A stretch of 64,000 bases of DNA from Acinetobacter lwoffii (GTDB lineage Bacteria > Pseudomonadota > Gammaproteobacteria > Pseudomonadales > Moraxellaceae): NCBI RefSeq assembly GCF_024129355.1, contig NZ_JAMXXP010000002.1:184116-248115 (forward strand), written 5' to 3'. Below the pieces are notes generated by a model. It ran no database searches, was not told the origin of the DNA, and was given only the letters and a program-made list of their open reading frames with translations. A program made the position numbers and the translations under genes. The stretch's first letter is position 1. The number at the start of each line of letters is the position of its first letter. Shown one piece after another: positions 45,552 through 54,527 of this stretch.

Positions 45552-45737
45552 AGTTTAGCATCGATTTGAAAAACACTTTGATTTCACCAATGTTTATCGT
45601 GTCAATTCCGCATAATGGCCAGTATGTTAAATAGGCTTAGAGTTTGATGAAATTTCAAATAATTATTTATATAAAACAGCTGAGTATTAATTTTTAAAGG
45701 ATATAATAGTTTTCTACTCCTTAGGTTTTAGATAATA

Positions 45738-46427
45738 ATGAAACAGCAATATATTTTCCTAATGACACTGTGTAGTTCTAGTTCTGCATTTGCAATAGAT
45801 AATTTACCACTAACTCATAAAGGGTTAGAAAAATTGAAAATGCAAGAAATTGGATCTGTTATAAAGAGCTTTTTACCTAACTCAAATATATCTGCGATAT
45901 GGTGGGACTATAAATCTAACAATCCATCTATAATTTGGCTTCATAAACCCTATACCGAAAAACAATTTGAAGATGGCTCTATTGAGACTGTACGTAAAGG
46001 TGTTTTTAGATCAAATGTGTTAGGGGTACAAACAACCTATTTACAAGATAGAAAATATGAATTGCCTTGGTCAGTTATTTACTTAGGTAAAATGGCTAAA
46101 TTTGGTGTAACAGAAATACAATTTCATCCAAACTTACCAGATATTGATATTATCGATTCATACCAATGCTTTGGAATAAGTTACGACAATTGTGATTTCA
46201 ATCCAATAAGATCATTAAAAAATGTTGGTGTTAATAGTAAAATGATTTGCCGAGATGATACTGGAAGTGGTTCAAATTATAAAAAAGCTTATTTGTTAAC
46301 AGCAAATGGGAAAAAACCAACTTATGCTATTCATTCAATGAGTACAGGTTCAGGTGGTTCTAGTAGTGATTTTAGCCTTATTTTGAACACAACAAAAAAT
46401 GAAGTATGTAATTTAGTTAACAATTAG
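45738..46427 (+). CDS. AT-rich secreted hypothetical protein
   Basis: A 229-residue protein with a signal peptide (MKQQYIFLMTLCSSSSAFA, cleavage before IDNL). The mature chain has four cysteines (YQCFGISYDNCDF, MICRDD, EVCNLV) and a Gly/Ser-rich stretch (TGSGGSSSDF). No domain was recognised. The gene is clearly richer in A and T than its neighbours (codons such as AAA, ATT, TTA dominate), and a dif-like site follows 84 bp after the stop. Together these suggest a horizontally gained cassette. The start has no strong Shine-Dalgarno. Confidence 0.75.
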   Translation: MKQQYIFLMTLCSSSSAFAIDNLPLTHKGLEKLKMQEIGSVIKSFLPNSNISAIWWDYKSNNPSIIWLHKPYTEKQFEDGSIETVRKGVFRSNVLGVQTTYLQDRKYELPWSVIYLGKMAKFGVTEIQFHPNLPDIDIIDSYQCFGISYDNCDFNPIRSLKNVGVNSKMICRDDTGSGSNYKKAYLLTANGKKPTYAIHSMSTGSGGSSSDFSLILNTTKNEVCNLVNN

Positions 46428-46510
46428 AATTACTGTTATACGAATTTGTTAAGAGGTTAACTCTATACCCTTGAATTTTATTTTTGGATTATAGCTGTAA
46501 GTCTATCTAA

Positions 46511-46538
46511 AATTAACATAATACACGTTATACGAAAT
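46511..46538 (-). other. dif-like XerC/XerD recombination site (copy 1)
   Basis: On the minus strand this reads XerC-type arm ATTTCGTATAA, central hexamer CGTGTA, XerD-type arm TTATGTTAATT. The arms match the consensus of chromosomal dif and of pdif sites known from Acinetobacter plasmids (XerC ATTTCGTATAA, XerD TTATGTTAAAT; recalled from the literature). Identity with copy 2 (62125-62152), in the opposite orientation, extends over 33 bp with one mismatch. A second XerC-type arm alone lies at 46436-46446. Confidence 0.75.
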
Positions 46539-46582
46539 TATTTTGATTTCCTTTTTAAATCATAACTTTATTTTATATAGGC

Positions 46583-46611
46583 AGCCCAATCATTAGCGAT
46601 TGGGCTTTTTA
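46583..46611. terminator. Terminator between the hypothetical gene and the GlcG-like gene
   Basis: AGCCCAATC, loop ATTAGC, GATTGGGCT, T-run. It faces the plus-strand gene but lies beyond the dif-like site. Confidence 0.8.
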
Positions 46612-46694
46612 GTTGATATTTCACGTTCCACGCTTCATTTTGGAACATTTTTGGATGATTTTATTAAATTAAGCTGATCAATTTCTATTTTGGA

Positions 46695-47111
46695 TTAGCT
46701 TTGCTTAGCCAAAAATTTCTCAATGGCTACCTGTGCAATCTCCGCATCTTCAAACGACTTCACTCCCGACACACCCATTGCACCGACCAACTGCCCTTGG
46801 TACATAATTGGCTCACCACCCTCCAGCATTCCTGAAAATGATTCTATGGTCAGGAAGCCCATTTGCCCACCTTTGATAATATCCTCAAACAGTTTGGAGG
46901 GATGGCGACTCATTGCAGAACATTTGGCTTTTTCGACGGCCAGATTTGCAGTCATCGGTGCTGCACCATCCATACGCTTCATCGCAAGCAAATTACCCGT
47001 TTCATCTACGACTGCAATACTGACATTAAAACTGTTCTGAATGGCATATTGATGGGCTTGATCTAATAAAAATTCCGCATCGCTTAAAGTCAAATAATGT
47101 TTGGTTTGCAT
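46695..47111 (-). CDS. GlcG/HbpS family heme-binding-like protein
   Basis: A 138-residue protein of the GlcG/HbpS/PduO-C family. It has YAIQNSFNVSIAVVDETGNLLAM (about 20-45), the family opening, followed by KMDGA-like KRMDGAAPMTANLAVEKA and a C-terminal GEPIMYQGQLVGAMGVSG. Members bind heme or cobalamin derivatives or have unclear roles in metabolism. There is no signal peptide. The neighbour hemL makes heme precursors, but the two are separated by about 140 bp and a hairpin, so co-regulation is speculative. Confidence 0.86.
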   Translation of the reverse strand: MQTKHYLTLSDAEFLLDQAHQYAIQNSFNVSIAVVDETGNLLAMKRMDGAAPMTANLAVEKAKCSAMSRHPSKLFEDIIKGGQMGFLTIESFSGMLEGGEPIMYQGQLVGAMGVSGVKSFEDAEIAQVAIEKFLAKQS

Positions 47112-47220
47112 GAAAATGATCTCTAATTTTAAATGTAATTCCCCCTAAGCCTGAGCCATATATAGCGCAAGAATACTGGAGGAAGTCTTTAAATTTTCAT
47201 TTCTATTCGATAGATGAAAG

Positions 47221-47241
47221 CCCTCTCCTTTAAGGAGAGGG
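47221..47241. other. Hairpin downstream of hemL
   Basis: CCCTCTCCTT and AAGGAGAGGG form a 10-bp stem with one loop base, so the real loop is wider. There is no clear U-run on either strand, and a second GGGAGAGG copy follows. It may be a weak terminator or a dispersed palindromic element. Confidence 0.4.
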
Positions 47242-47254
47242 TTTGGGAGAGGTA

Positions 47255-48556
47255 TTACGCTTTCATCTCAGCAAAAGTTTCTTTAGCCGCTTGAATCGTG
47301 TAAGCAATATCTTCATCACTATGCGCAGCAGAAATAAATCCTGCTTCAAAAGCAGAGGGTGCAAGGTTTACGCCACGATTTAACATGCCATGGAAGAATT
47401 TACGGAACGCATCGACATCGCATTTCAGCATAGAGTCGAAGCTAGTAATATCTTCCTGATCGGTAAAGTAAAGACCAAACATACCGCCCACTTGTTGGGT
47501 CTTAAACGGAATACCGGCTTCATCAGCAGCAGTTTGTAAACCGGCGAGCAATTTTTCGAGTTGTGCGGTTAATTTTTCATAAAAACCTTCGGTACGTAAA
47601 TGCTTGAACATCTCGATACCGGCACGCATTGCCAGTGGATTACCCGACAATGTACCTGCTTGGTATACCTTACCCAGTGGTGCAATACATTCCATCACTT
47701 CACGCTTACCACCAAAAGCGCCCACTGGCAGACCTGCACCAATGATTTTACCTAAAGTGGTTAAATCCGGAGTAACGCCATAATGTGCTTGCGCACCACC
47801 CAAACCGACACGGAAACCGGTCATTACTTCATCAATGATAAACACTGAACCATGTTCATCACAGACATCACGAATCGCTTGCAGGAAACCGTCAATTGGT
47901 TTCACCAAGTTCATGTTGCCTGCGACTGGCTCAACAATCACGCCGGCAATTTCCGAACCAAATTTGGCAAAGCATTCTTTTAAAGTCGCGATGTCGTTAT
48001 ATGGAAGTGTCAGCGTATGTTTTGCAAAATCCGCTGGCACGCCTGCCGACGTCGCTTCCCCTTCACCACTGGTCAATAAACCTGAACCGGCTTTTACCAA
48101 TAATGAATCCGAATGACCGTGATAACAGCCTTCAAATTTTACAATCTTGTCACGGCCAGTATAACCACGCGCTAAACGAATCGCGGTCATGGTCGCTTCT
48201 GTACCTGAGTTGGTCATACGAACCAGCTCAATCGATGGCATGATCTCGCAGATAATGTCTGCCAGTGTGGTTTCATGAACTGTGGGCGCACCAAAGCTCA
48301 AACCGTCTACTGCGGCATCCTGAACCGCTTTAATAATCGCTGGATGCGCATGACCCAAAATCATCGGCCCCCATGAACCTACATAGTCCACATAGCGTTT
48401 GCCATCGACATCATACAGATACGCACCTTGGGCTTTTTCGATAAAGACCGGCGTCCCACCGACACTATTAAATGCGCGTACAGGTGAATTGACGCCACCC
48501 GGGATATGTTTATTGGCTTGTTTGAACAATTGTTCTTGCTTTGGAGATAAGCTCAT
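47255..48556 (-). CDS. hemL: Glutamate-1-semialdehyde 2,1-aminomutase
   Basis: A 433-residue PLP enzyme making 5-aminolevulinate in the C5 heme pathway. It opens with [19 protein letters not shown], a strict hemL marker. The PLP-binding lysine is in [18 protein letters not shown] (about residue 270), preceded by the cofactor aspartate in [11 protein letters not shown] (about 245). Length and order are normal. The gene follows thiE at a distance of 38 bp on the same strand and may be co-transcribed with it. Confidence 0.98.
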   Translation of the reverse strand: MSLSPKQEQLFKQANKHIPGGVNSPVRAFNSVGGTPVFIEKAQGAYLYDVDGKRYVDYVGSWGPMILGHAHPAIIKAVQDAAVDGLSFGAPTVHETTLADIICEIMPSIELVRMTNSGTEATMTAIRLARGYTGRDKIVKFEGCYHGHSDSLLVKAGSGLLTSGEGEATSAGVPADFAKHTLTLPYNDIATLKECFAKFGSEIAGVIVEPVAGNMNLVKPIDGFLQAIRDVCDEHGSVFIIDEVMTGFRVGLGGAQAHYGVTPDLTTLGKIIGAGLPVGAFGGKREVMECIAPLGKVYQAGTLSGNPLAMRAGIEMFKHLRTEGFYEKLTAQLEKLLAGLQTAADEAGIPFKTQQVGGMFGLYFTDQEDITSFDSMLKCDVDAFRKFFHGMLNRGVNLAPSAFEAGFISAAHSDEDIAYTIQAAKETFAEMKA

Positions 48557-48594
48557 GAAGGCACTCGACTCAAAATTAAATCAATCAAAAAATT

Positions 48595-49215
48595 TTATGC
48601 TGTAGCTTGAAAAAGCGCAGACCATTCATCTAAACGTTCAGGAATGGCATTCATAGGAAGTCCCAATATATCACTAATCACCGCGCAATAATCCGCACCT
48701 GACTCAATGACATCCTTTGAATTTTCAACCGTTAAACCACCAATGGCACAGAGAGGCACGTTCAATTTTTCTTTGGCCAGTTTTAAGGTTTCAAGACCAA
48801 TATTACCCGCTTCAGGTTTACTATCAGTCGCATAAATTGCTCCAAATGCCACATAATTCGCACCATCGGCAATGGCCTGTTTAGCCAGCTCAAGTGAGTT
48901 ATTACAGCTACGGCCAATCAACACGCCTTTAGGCAAACGCGCAACAGCGTCGACAATCGAACCATCATCCTGGCCTAAATGCACACCCACGCCGTATTTA
49001 ACCGCCATTTCCAGATCATCGTTAATCACGAAAGGTACGCCATATTCAGCACACATGGCTTTCATGTACTCGATTTCGTAAATTTGATCTTCTTTCGCCA
49101 CTTTTTTACGGCGATATTGCAAGACCGCAACACCACCATTGGCCATTGCACCTTCCAACTTCGCTAATAAAAGCTCTAATGGATCATCATTGGTAATTAA
49201 ATATAAACCGCGCAT
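48595..49215 (-). CDS. thiE: Thiamine-phosphate synthase
   Basis: A 206-residue TIM-barrel enzyme joining HMP-PP and thiazole phosphate to thiamine phosphate. It shows LYLITNDD at the start, LQYRRKK (about residue 38), the Mg/diphosphate segment VINDDLEMAVKYGVGVHLGQDDG (key residues N, DD, HLGQDD) and YVAFGAIYATDSKPEA; the C-terminus has AIGGLTVENSKDVIESGAD. The ATG at 49215 was chosen, with GGCGAG upstream; a GTG at 49227 would add four residues. Directly upstream of hemL. Confidence 0.94.
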   Translation of the reverse strand: MRGLYLITNDDPLELLLAKLEGAMANGGVAVLQYRRKKVAKEDQIYEIEYMKAMCAEYGVPFVINDDLEMAVKYGVGVHLGQDDGSIVDAVARLPKGVLIGRSCNNSLELAKQAIADGANYVAFGAIYATDSKPEAGNIGLETLKLAKEKLNVPLCAIGGLTVENSKDVIESGADYCAVISDILGLPMNAIPERLDEWSALFQATA

Positions 49216-49350
49216 CTTGCTCGCCACTTGCTAGGATGGCTCTATTATAGGCATAACTCGGTTTAATTGCCGCCATCTTGCTGTTTCTAAGACTGGGCAG
49301 CAACAGATTTGCAGTTTTTTAGCGCAATTTGTCAATTAAATCTCAAATAT

Positions 49351-49508
49351 CACCATTTTCAGGGATATACGGACTTTCAAATCTGCGTTTTAATCGCCTT
49401 ATAACAATAATTATAACGTGTTAATGCTTACGCCCTCCGACAAACGCTTTTAGGATTTTGCAGATAACTTGGTGGAGAAGTTGCAAAATTCTAAGAGCGA
49501 TTTTTTTG
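49351..49508 (+). ncRNA. Candidate small RNA gene, unit 1 of a tandem pair
   Basis: A 15-bp box CCATTTTCAGGGATA (49353-49367) opens the unit. After 77 bp there is a long hairpin: CGCTTTTAGGATTTTGCA (49445-49462) and TGCAAAATTCTAAGAGCG (49482-49499) pair over 18 positions with two mismatches. An inner AACTT/AAGTT stem extends the hairpin, and ATTTTTTT follows at once. No open frame covers it. The same order recurs 208 bp downstream. Transcription from an AT-rich segment before the box is inferred; no clear -35 is seen. Confidence 0.5.
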
Positions 49509-49558
49509 TCTTTTTTTCGCCTGGCTCAAGCGTACTCAAATTAATTAATATTAAAAAT

Positions 49559-49721
49559 ACCCATTTTCAGGGATAGCCCAATCGGCGCGAAGCGTCTTAA
49601 ATAGCCTTAGACACAGAAAATAAACAGAAAAATAAATACCTGTGTTTGTAATACCCGATCCTTTCTGGTTTTGAGTCATTCGTTTGTGGGAAAACGTTTC
49701 AAAGCCAGAAAGGATCTTTTA
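49559..49721 (+). ncRNA. Candidate small RNA gene, unit 2 of a tandem pair
   Basis: The same 15-bp box is at 49561-49575, preceded by an AT-rich stretch similar to that of unit 1 (TAATAT at 49546-49551 could be a -10). A middle stem ACACAG/CTGTGT (49611-49616 and 49640-49645) follows. The final hairpin pairs GATCCTTTCTGGTTTTG (49657-49673) with CAAAGCCAGAAAGGATC (49700-49716) over 17 positions with one G-U type mismatch, plus an inner CGTTT/AAACG stem, then TTTT. There is no coding potential. The box-to-hairpin distance (96 bp) nearly equals that of unit 1 (92 bp). Confidence 0.5.
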
Positions 49722-49811
49722 CTTTCAGCACAAATCCACATGAATTCTTCTATGAATATTTACACAATAGCATGAGCAAAATCTTGAACATTTATTGGTA
49801 GCAAACAGGCA

Positions 49812-49846
49812 TAAAAAAAGCCCGGAGAAGGTCGCTCCAGGCTTGG
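49812..49846 (-). terminator. Terminator of the DUF962 gene
   Basis: AAGCCCGGAG, loop AAGGTCG, CTCCAGGCTT, with an A-run on the left (U-run on the minus strand). It lies 150 bp past the DUF962 stop. The rest of the 770-bp gap is described under the two small RNA candidates. Confidence 0.75.
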
Positions 49847-49995
49847 AAAACTGATGTATTAATTAAAATATAATGGTTGATCAAAAAACCTAATCTGCAA
49901 TACCATAATTATTAGAATAATAATTCTAGACTTGCAAGGCTTTTATCGAAATTTCATGCTTTAAGTGGGCACATTCCGATAAAAGTCATTCTGGC

Positions 49996-50379
49996 TTAAC
50001 GGGAAATTTTATCGTATTTAAGGTCGATCAGACTGATATTACCACGCAGGACATCGGCAAACATGCGCCAGTCCGAGATAAAGCTATATACAGGCTGTTT
50101 GAAGCTGGCTGGTTTATTGCGCTCAAAGATAAAATGACCGACCCAGGCACAGGCATAGCCCGAGAGTAAACCATATGCAAAATATCGCGGCTTGCCTTGA
50201 CGAATGGCTTTGGCAAAACAGTATAAACCGATGCTACTGCCGGCCACGTGCAGACGGCGGCTAATAATATGCCGATGCTCAGTCAAATAGAAGCGATAAA
50301 ATTCATGATAGTTCTTAATCGGCATCTGGGGCTGAACCATCACCTCATTCTTACTTTCTGGTTGTACTTGTACATTCAT
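49996..50379 (-). CDS. DUF962/Mpo1-like membrane protein
   Basis: A 127-residue protein. It carries the DUF962 signature: FYRFYLTEHRHIISRRLHVAGSS (about 27-50, with the conserved EH and RRLH), then GYACAWVGHFIFERNKPASF (about 75-95) and PVYSFISDWRMF. Yeast Mpo1 of this family is an Fe-dependent dioxygenase for 2-hydroxy fatty acids, and the conserved histidines here fit that, but the bacterial function is not established. One or two short membrane segments are likely. Confidence 0.87.
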   Translation of the reverse strand: MNVQVQPESKNEVMVQPQMPIKNYHEFYRFYLTEHRHIISRRLHVAGSSIGLYCFAKAIRQGKPRYFAYGLLSGYACAWVGHFIFERNKPASFKQPVYSFISDWRMFADVLRGNISLIDLKYDKISR

Positions 50380-50708
50380 CTGTCATCATCCTGACGTTTT
50401 TTGTTTTACCTTAGCGTATATTTTAGCCAAATAACAGCCTTTTGATGCGCGCTTCAATGCATCTTGCACATCCCCGTGAAGGCCTGAATCCGATCGTTTT
50501 AGCCTAAAATGAACCGATGAAATCTAAGTTTCAAACTTCTGTTTAAGCTTTTTATGCTCAGTCAAGTCTTACATGCATTTTGATTTTGGTTACAATCTGC
50601 TGCGCACAAATCTAAAAATATAATTGCGGCTGCTGTCCGCCTCATTTTAAAACCTTATTCAAGTGAAGATTCAGTACTTAATTGCACTGAACAGATAGGA
50701 TGATCATC

Positions 50709-52166
50709 ATGGTTGAAGTTGAACTCAAGTTCCAAATTCCTGTGGCACGACGCACTGCGCTGCTCAAGGCACTTGATCCGAAAAAGTCTCAACAGATCCA
50801 GCTTCAAGCCAAATATTATGATACTACCGACCGTCAACTGGCCCGGCATGGGGTGGCACTGCGTCAGCGTCTGGAAGGTACACGTTGGGTGCAAACACTA
50901 AAAGCGGCCGGAAAAAGCCATATCGAACGCTTTGAACATAATCATGATCTAGGGAAATTAACCGCATCTCCTGAACTGGATTTAGATATTTATAAAAAAT
51001 TTCCAGAAGCCGGGGTAATTCTCAGCAATGCGCTCGGCAATCAGTTCGACCAGCTCCAACTCCAGTTTGAAACCGATATTTCCCGTACGTTAAGGGTGAT
51101 TGACTATGAAGATACCCAGATCGAAGTCAGCCTGGATATTGGGCATATCCGCACACAGGAGGCCGAGCAAGAAGTACATGAAGTCGAGTTCGAGCTTAAA
51201 AATGGTTCAATTCAACATCTACTGGCGTTTAGTTTTGAATGGGTCAAGAAATACCAGCTCTGGCTCGATGTACGCAGCAAGGCTGAAATAGGCAATCTAT
51301 TGGCCACTTCACAGCGCGTCAGTCCTGCGACCCTTAGCAAAGAATTTCAGATCAGCAAAAAAGACAGCGCCAGTAAAACCATGTACAGTCTGATTGCACA
51401 GCAGATGCAGCATTTATTGCCGAATATCGCGGCGATTGCAGCTCAGGTTGCAGAGCAGGAACATATTGATCAGGCACGACTGGCACTGGATCACTTATAT
51501 CTGACCTTGCTGCTCTTCAAAGACTGGCATCCACAGCTTTCGGACAAATGGGCACATCAACTGGCGGCCTTTAAGCAGCAATTTGAACATTTGCAACATT
51601 TACAGCATATGCAAAACAGCTTGGCCGGCTTCCTGCAAAATCCCACCACGGCAGAAAACCTGAGCAAAGATATTCTGTATGCGCAGGAGAAACTCGGTAA
51701 TCTGGTCAAATCTACCCAGAATGTGCATCATTATCTGGAATTACTGATGTTCAGTTTAAATGAAAATGAGCATGCCTCGCTGGACTTGAAAACTGCTGCT
51801 CAAACTACCTTGCAACAGCAATATAAAGCTTTGCAGGAACAAATGAACCAGACCGATATCACTGATTTTGAAAGTCTGGATCAATTGTCGGGCCGGATTC
51901 AGGAGCTCAAATTCAGCTTTCCGATTTTAACCACGATCTATGATGTCAAAAATTTGCAGAAATACAGCAAAGCGCTGAACGATGCTCAACTGGCAGCCAG
52001 TGAATATCAAACTTTGGCCTCTTCTGCAGTTTATATTCAGCAGACCGAGCTGGAAGCAAGTGACTGGTTTGTGCTGGGCTGGCTGACCGCCAAGCAGGAA
52101 GTCTATGCGCAGAAACTGCTTGAAGCGACCGAACAGTTCTTGGTCAGTCGTAAATTCCTGAAATAA
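50709..52166 (+). CDS. CYTH domain protein with a degenerate CHAD domain
   Basis: A 485-residue protein of the CYTH-CHAD family. The triphosphate tunnel domain (about 1-200) opens MVEVELKFQI, containing the ExExK motif, and has KYYDTTDRQLARHGVALRQR and EVEFELKNG further on. The C-terminal half aligns with CHAD, but the usual His/Arg-rich core is lost: HIDQARLALDHLYLTL replaces the basic helix found in the second copy, and no second RKxxKRLR helix is visible. ATG 50709 is preferred over 50700 because AGGA lies 8 bp before it. By family the CYTH part hydrolyses inorganic triphosphate. The gene is first of a tandem pair. Confidence 0.87.
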   Translation: MVEVELKFQIPVARRTALLKALDPKKSQQIQLQAKYYDTTDRQLARHGVALRQRLEGTRWVQTLKAAGKSHIERFEHNHDLGKLTASPELDLDIYKKFPEAGVILSNALGNQFDQLQLQFETDISRTLRVIDYEDTQIEVSLDIGHIRTQEAEQEVHEVEFELKNGSIQHLLAFSFEWVKKYQLWLDVRSKAEIGNLLATSQRVSPATLSKEFQISKKDSASKTMYSLIAQQMQHLLPNIAAIAAQVAEQEHIDQARLALDHLYLTLLLFKDWHPQLSDKWAHQLAAFKQQFEHLQHLQHMQNSLAGFLQNPTTAENLSKDILYAQEKLGNLVKSTQNVHHYLELLMFSLNENEHASLDLKTAAQTTLQQQYKALQEQMNQTDITDFESLDQLSGRIQELKFSFPILTTIYDVKNLQKYSKALNDAQLAASEYQTLASSAVYIQQTELEASDWFVLGWLTAKQEVYAQKLLEATEQFLVSRKFLK

Positions 52167-52198
52167 AAATATTGAAATAAATATCACAAGAAAAACTC

Positions 52199-52228
52199 AA
52201 AGCACGCCTTCTCTGGCGTGCTTTTTTG
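52199..52228 (+). terminator. Terminator between the two CYTH genes
   Basis: AGCACGCC, loop TTCTCT, GGCGTGCT, then TTTTT. The second paralogue is therefore transcribed separately. Confidence 0.92.
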
Positions 52229-52306
52229 TTGCAGAAGCACATCACACCCCTGCCGATCTTTGGGCTATATTAATCTATAAAACCAACATCGCGGAGGAAT
52301 GACCCG

Positions 52307-53761
52307 ATGGCAGAAATAGAACTCAAATTCCAGATTCCGCCACAGTCTCGTGTGCAATTTGAACAGGACATTCAGAAACTTCAGCCGACTCGGCATCGTC
52401 TGTGTGCACGCTACTTTGATACTGAAGCACAGCAATTACAACAACATCAGATTGCCCTGCGGCAACGTCTGGAAGACCAGCAATGGATTCAAACCCTGAA
52501 AGCAGCGACCGAACAACAATTTGAACGTTTTGAACTTGAGCATGAATTAAAAAGTCCTCCGGAACATTGTGATTTTCAGTTATATCGCAAACATAAACCG
52601 GCAAAAAAAATTCTGAAACAGGCGATCGGTGATCTGGAGACACCACTTATTCTGCAATTTGAAACAGATGTCGTACGGTATGTACTCACAGAAAGTCATC
52701 TGGACAGCCAGATTGAGATTGCTTTTGATGTCGGAGAAATTCGGCACAATGATCAAGCCATCGATATTTATGAGGTCGAATTTGAGCTTAAATCCGGCCA
52801 GCTGAGTGAATTGATTGATTTCATTCAGCCCTGGGTTCAGCGTTATGCTTTGTGGCTGGATACACGGAGCAAATCGGAACGCGGTTATGCCTTATTACAT
52901 GATGAAGAGAGTCTGCCAGTTCAGCATCAGCTTCCCTTAGTGCTTGAACAGAAAGATCAGATCAGTACGATTTTACAAAAAATTGTCGCCAACTGTCTGG
53001 CTCATCTTTTCCCAAATGCGACGGCGATTGCTGCCGAAAATTATAATAGTGATCATGTGCATCAGGCACGTGTTGCGATTCGACGTTTGCGCAGTGCTTT
53101 TAAAATTTTCCAGTCCGTGACTGAACATATACAGCCAGAATGGCCGGAACAGCTGCGGGATATTTTTCAGCAACTGGGTTCCACCCGAGATCGCGATGCC
53201 CTGGCAGAAAGCCTGATTCCACAACTGGAAAAAGCAGGTTCACCCTTACTGAAATTACCACCACACCGACAAAAACAACCAGATATCAGTGCGCTGTTCA
53301 GAAGTCCTGCCACAGTAGAATTAATGCTGCAACTATTCAGCTTTAGCCAAGAAAATACAGAGGGTAAAGCCAAGTCTTCGCATAAAATTTTGTGTAAAGG
53401 CCTGAGCAAGCTGCATCAGCAAATCTGTCAGGATGCCGAGAACTATCAAGAACTGGATATTGAATTCCGGCATCGCACACGCAAACGGGTCAAACGCTTA
53501 CGCTATAACGTAGAATTCTTGCAAAGCTTATTTCCTGAAAAAGAGGTTAAAGCCTATCTAAAAGCCTTAAAACCCTTGCAGGAAAGTCTCGGGCATTATA
53601 ATGACCTATTTGTAGCAGACGAATTATTTAGACCTTATGTCAAACAACAGGCCAAGGCCTGGTTTGTGCTAGGCTGGATAAGTGCGGAACAGCAGCGTTT
53701 GTCGAACGAAGCAGCAGAGCGTTTACAGCAGTTTGCAGAAAATACCAAGCCCTTCTGGTAA
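52307..53761 (+). CDS. CYTH-CHAD inorganic triphosphatase-like protein (YgiF type)
   Basis: A 484-residue paralogue of the preceding gene. The CYTH domain (about 1-205) has MAEIELKFQI with ExExK, RYFDTEAQQLQQHQIALRQR and EVEFELKSGQ. The CHAD domain (about 225-480) is intact: HVHQARVAIRRLRSAF (about 245), GSTRDRDAL (about 290) and HRTRKRVKRLRYNVEF (about 390), the conserved basic helices thought to bind polyphosphate or nucleotides. GGAGGAATG precedes the ATG, an ideal ribosome-binding site. The role in polyphosphate or triphosphate turnover is inferred from the family. Confidence 0.92.
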   Translation: MAEIELKFQIPPQSRVQFEQDIQKLQPTRHRLCARYFDTEAQQLQQHQIALRQRLEDQQWIQTLKAATEQQFERFELEHELKSPPEHCDFQLYRKHKPAKKILKQAIGDLETPLILQFETDVVRYVLTESHLDSQIEIAFDVGEIRHNDQAIDIYEVEFELKSGQLSELIDFIQPWVQRYALWLDTRSKSERGYALLHDEESLPVQHQLPLVLEQKDQISTILQKIVANCLAHLFPNATAIAAENYNSDHVHQARVAIRRLRSAFKIFQSVTEHIQPEWPEQLRDIFQQLGSTRDRDALAESLIPQLEKAGSPLLKLPPHRQKQPDISALFRSPATVELMLQLFSFSQENTEGKAKSSHKILCKGLSKLHQQICQDAENYQELDIEFRHRTRKRVKRLRYNVEFLQSLFPEKEVKAYLKALKPLQESLGHYNDLFVADELFRPYVKQQAKAWFVLGWISAEQQRLSNEAAERLQQFAENTKPFW

Positions 53762-53783
53762 GACCGGGCTTGGTCAAACTGTG

Positions 53784-54425
53784 CTAGCGATATTTGCCGA
53801 ATACTTTCCAGGTATTATTGTCTGCCAGAGGATCGTTATAACTGTCGCTGCGTTGCTTGCGTGGCTTATCGCGTGCATCGACCAGTTCAAAATGTGGCTC
53901 AACACTCAGCACAATCCCATTCACATAAAAACGGGTGCGCGTATATTCGCTCTGGCCATGCTGAAACACATAAGTGCGTAAATCCACAAATTCACGGTGT
54001 GCCACCAAAGCTGCAGTATCGTCACTATCAAGCCACTGCCGCATGGCTGCAATCTGCTCGGGTTCGAACTGGCCGCATTTTTCGATCAGGCTGGCGACCC
54101 CACGAAAAGTTTTGGATTCCTTGGCGCGGGTTTTATTAATGCGAATCCGGTCAACATGAAAATAAAACAGCGGCAAGTTTAAATGACTCGGCAGATGGAT
54201 CGCATCCAAGATTTCATCTTCCATAAAAGGCTGAAACAGATCCTGTGCCCTTTCAATCAGCCCGAGCCACTGGCTATAGTATTCATCTACCTGTGACTGG
54301 CTGCCATAATAAATCGGCAAGCCTTCAACATTGGCTAGATTTGCCGGTGGCCAAATATTCTGGCGCAATAAGGCAATATCACTTTTTAGGCTTTGTACTG
54401 CAATCGCATCCTGCATGGCATTCAC
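53784..54425 (-). CDS. Conserved hypothetical protein (213 aa)
   Basis: A 213-residue soluble protein without signal peptide or membrane segment. Notable runs are LPLFYFHVDRIRINKTRAKESK (mixed aromatic and basic, about 85-105) and FVDLRTYVFQHGQSEYTRTRFYVNGIVLSVEPHFELVDARD (about 145-185, key residues Y, R, F). Codon usage is like the neighbours, and it converges on the CYTH gene, so it is likely real. No domain recognised. ATG 54425 or 54416 are both possible. Confidence 0.7.
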   Translation of the reverse strand: MNAMQDAIAVQSLKSDIALLRQNIWPPANLANVEGLPIYYGSQSQVDEYYSQWLGLIERAQDLFQPFMEDEILDAIHLPSHLNLPLFYFHVDRIRINKTRAKESKTFRGVASLIEKCGQFEPEQIAAMRQWLDSDDTAALVAHREFVDLRTYVFQHGQSEYTRTRFYVNGIVLSVEPHFELVDARDKPRKQRSDSYNDPLADNNTWKVFGKYR

Positions 54426-54527
54426 TTTTATATGCTTAGGCTATTTTTTAGATTAAGGCAAAGGTTTAGTTTCTGCAAGGCTTTGCCTATAATTAACGAT
54501 TGAGATTTTAGTGTTAGGAACAAATTC

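Noticed and set aside
47221..47241. Palindrome after hemL as a REP-type repeat
   Set aside because: No other copy was noticed in the window, and it can be explained as a weak terminator.
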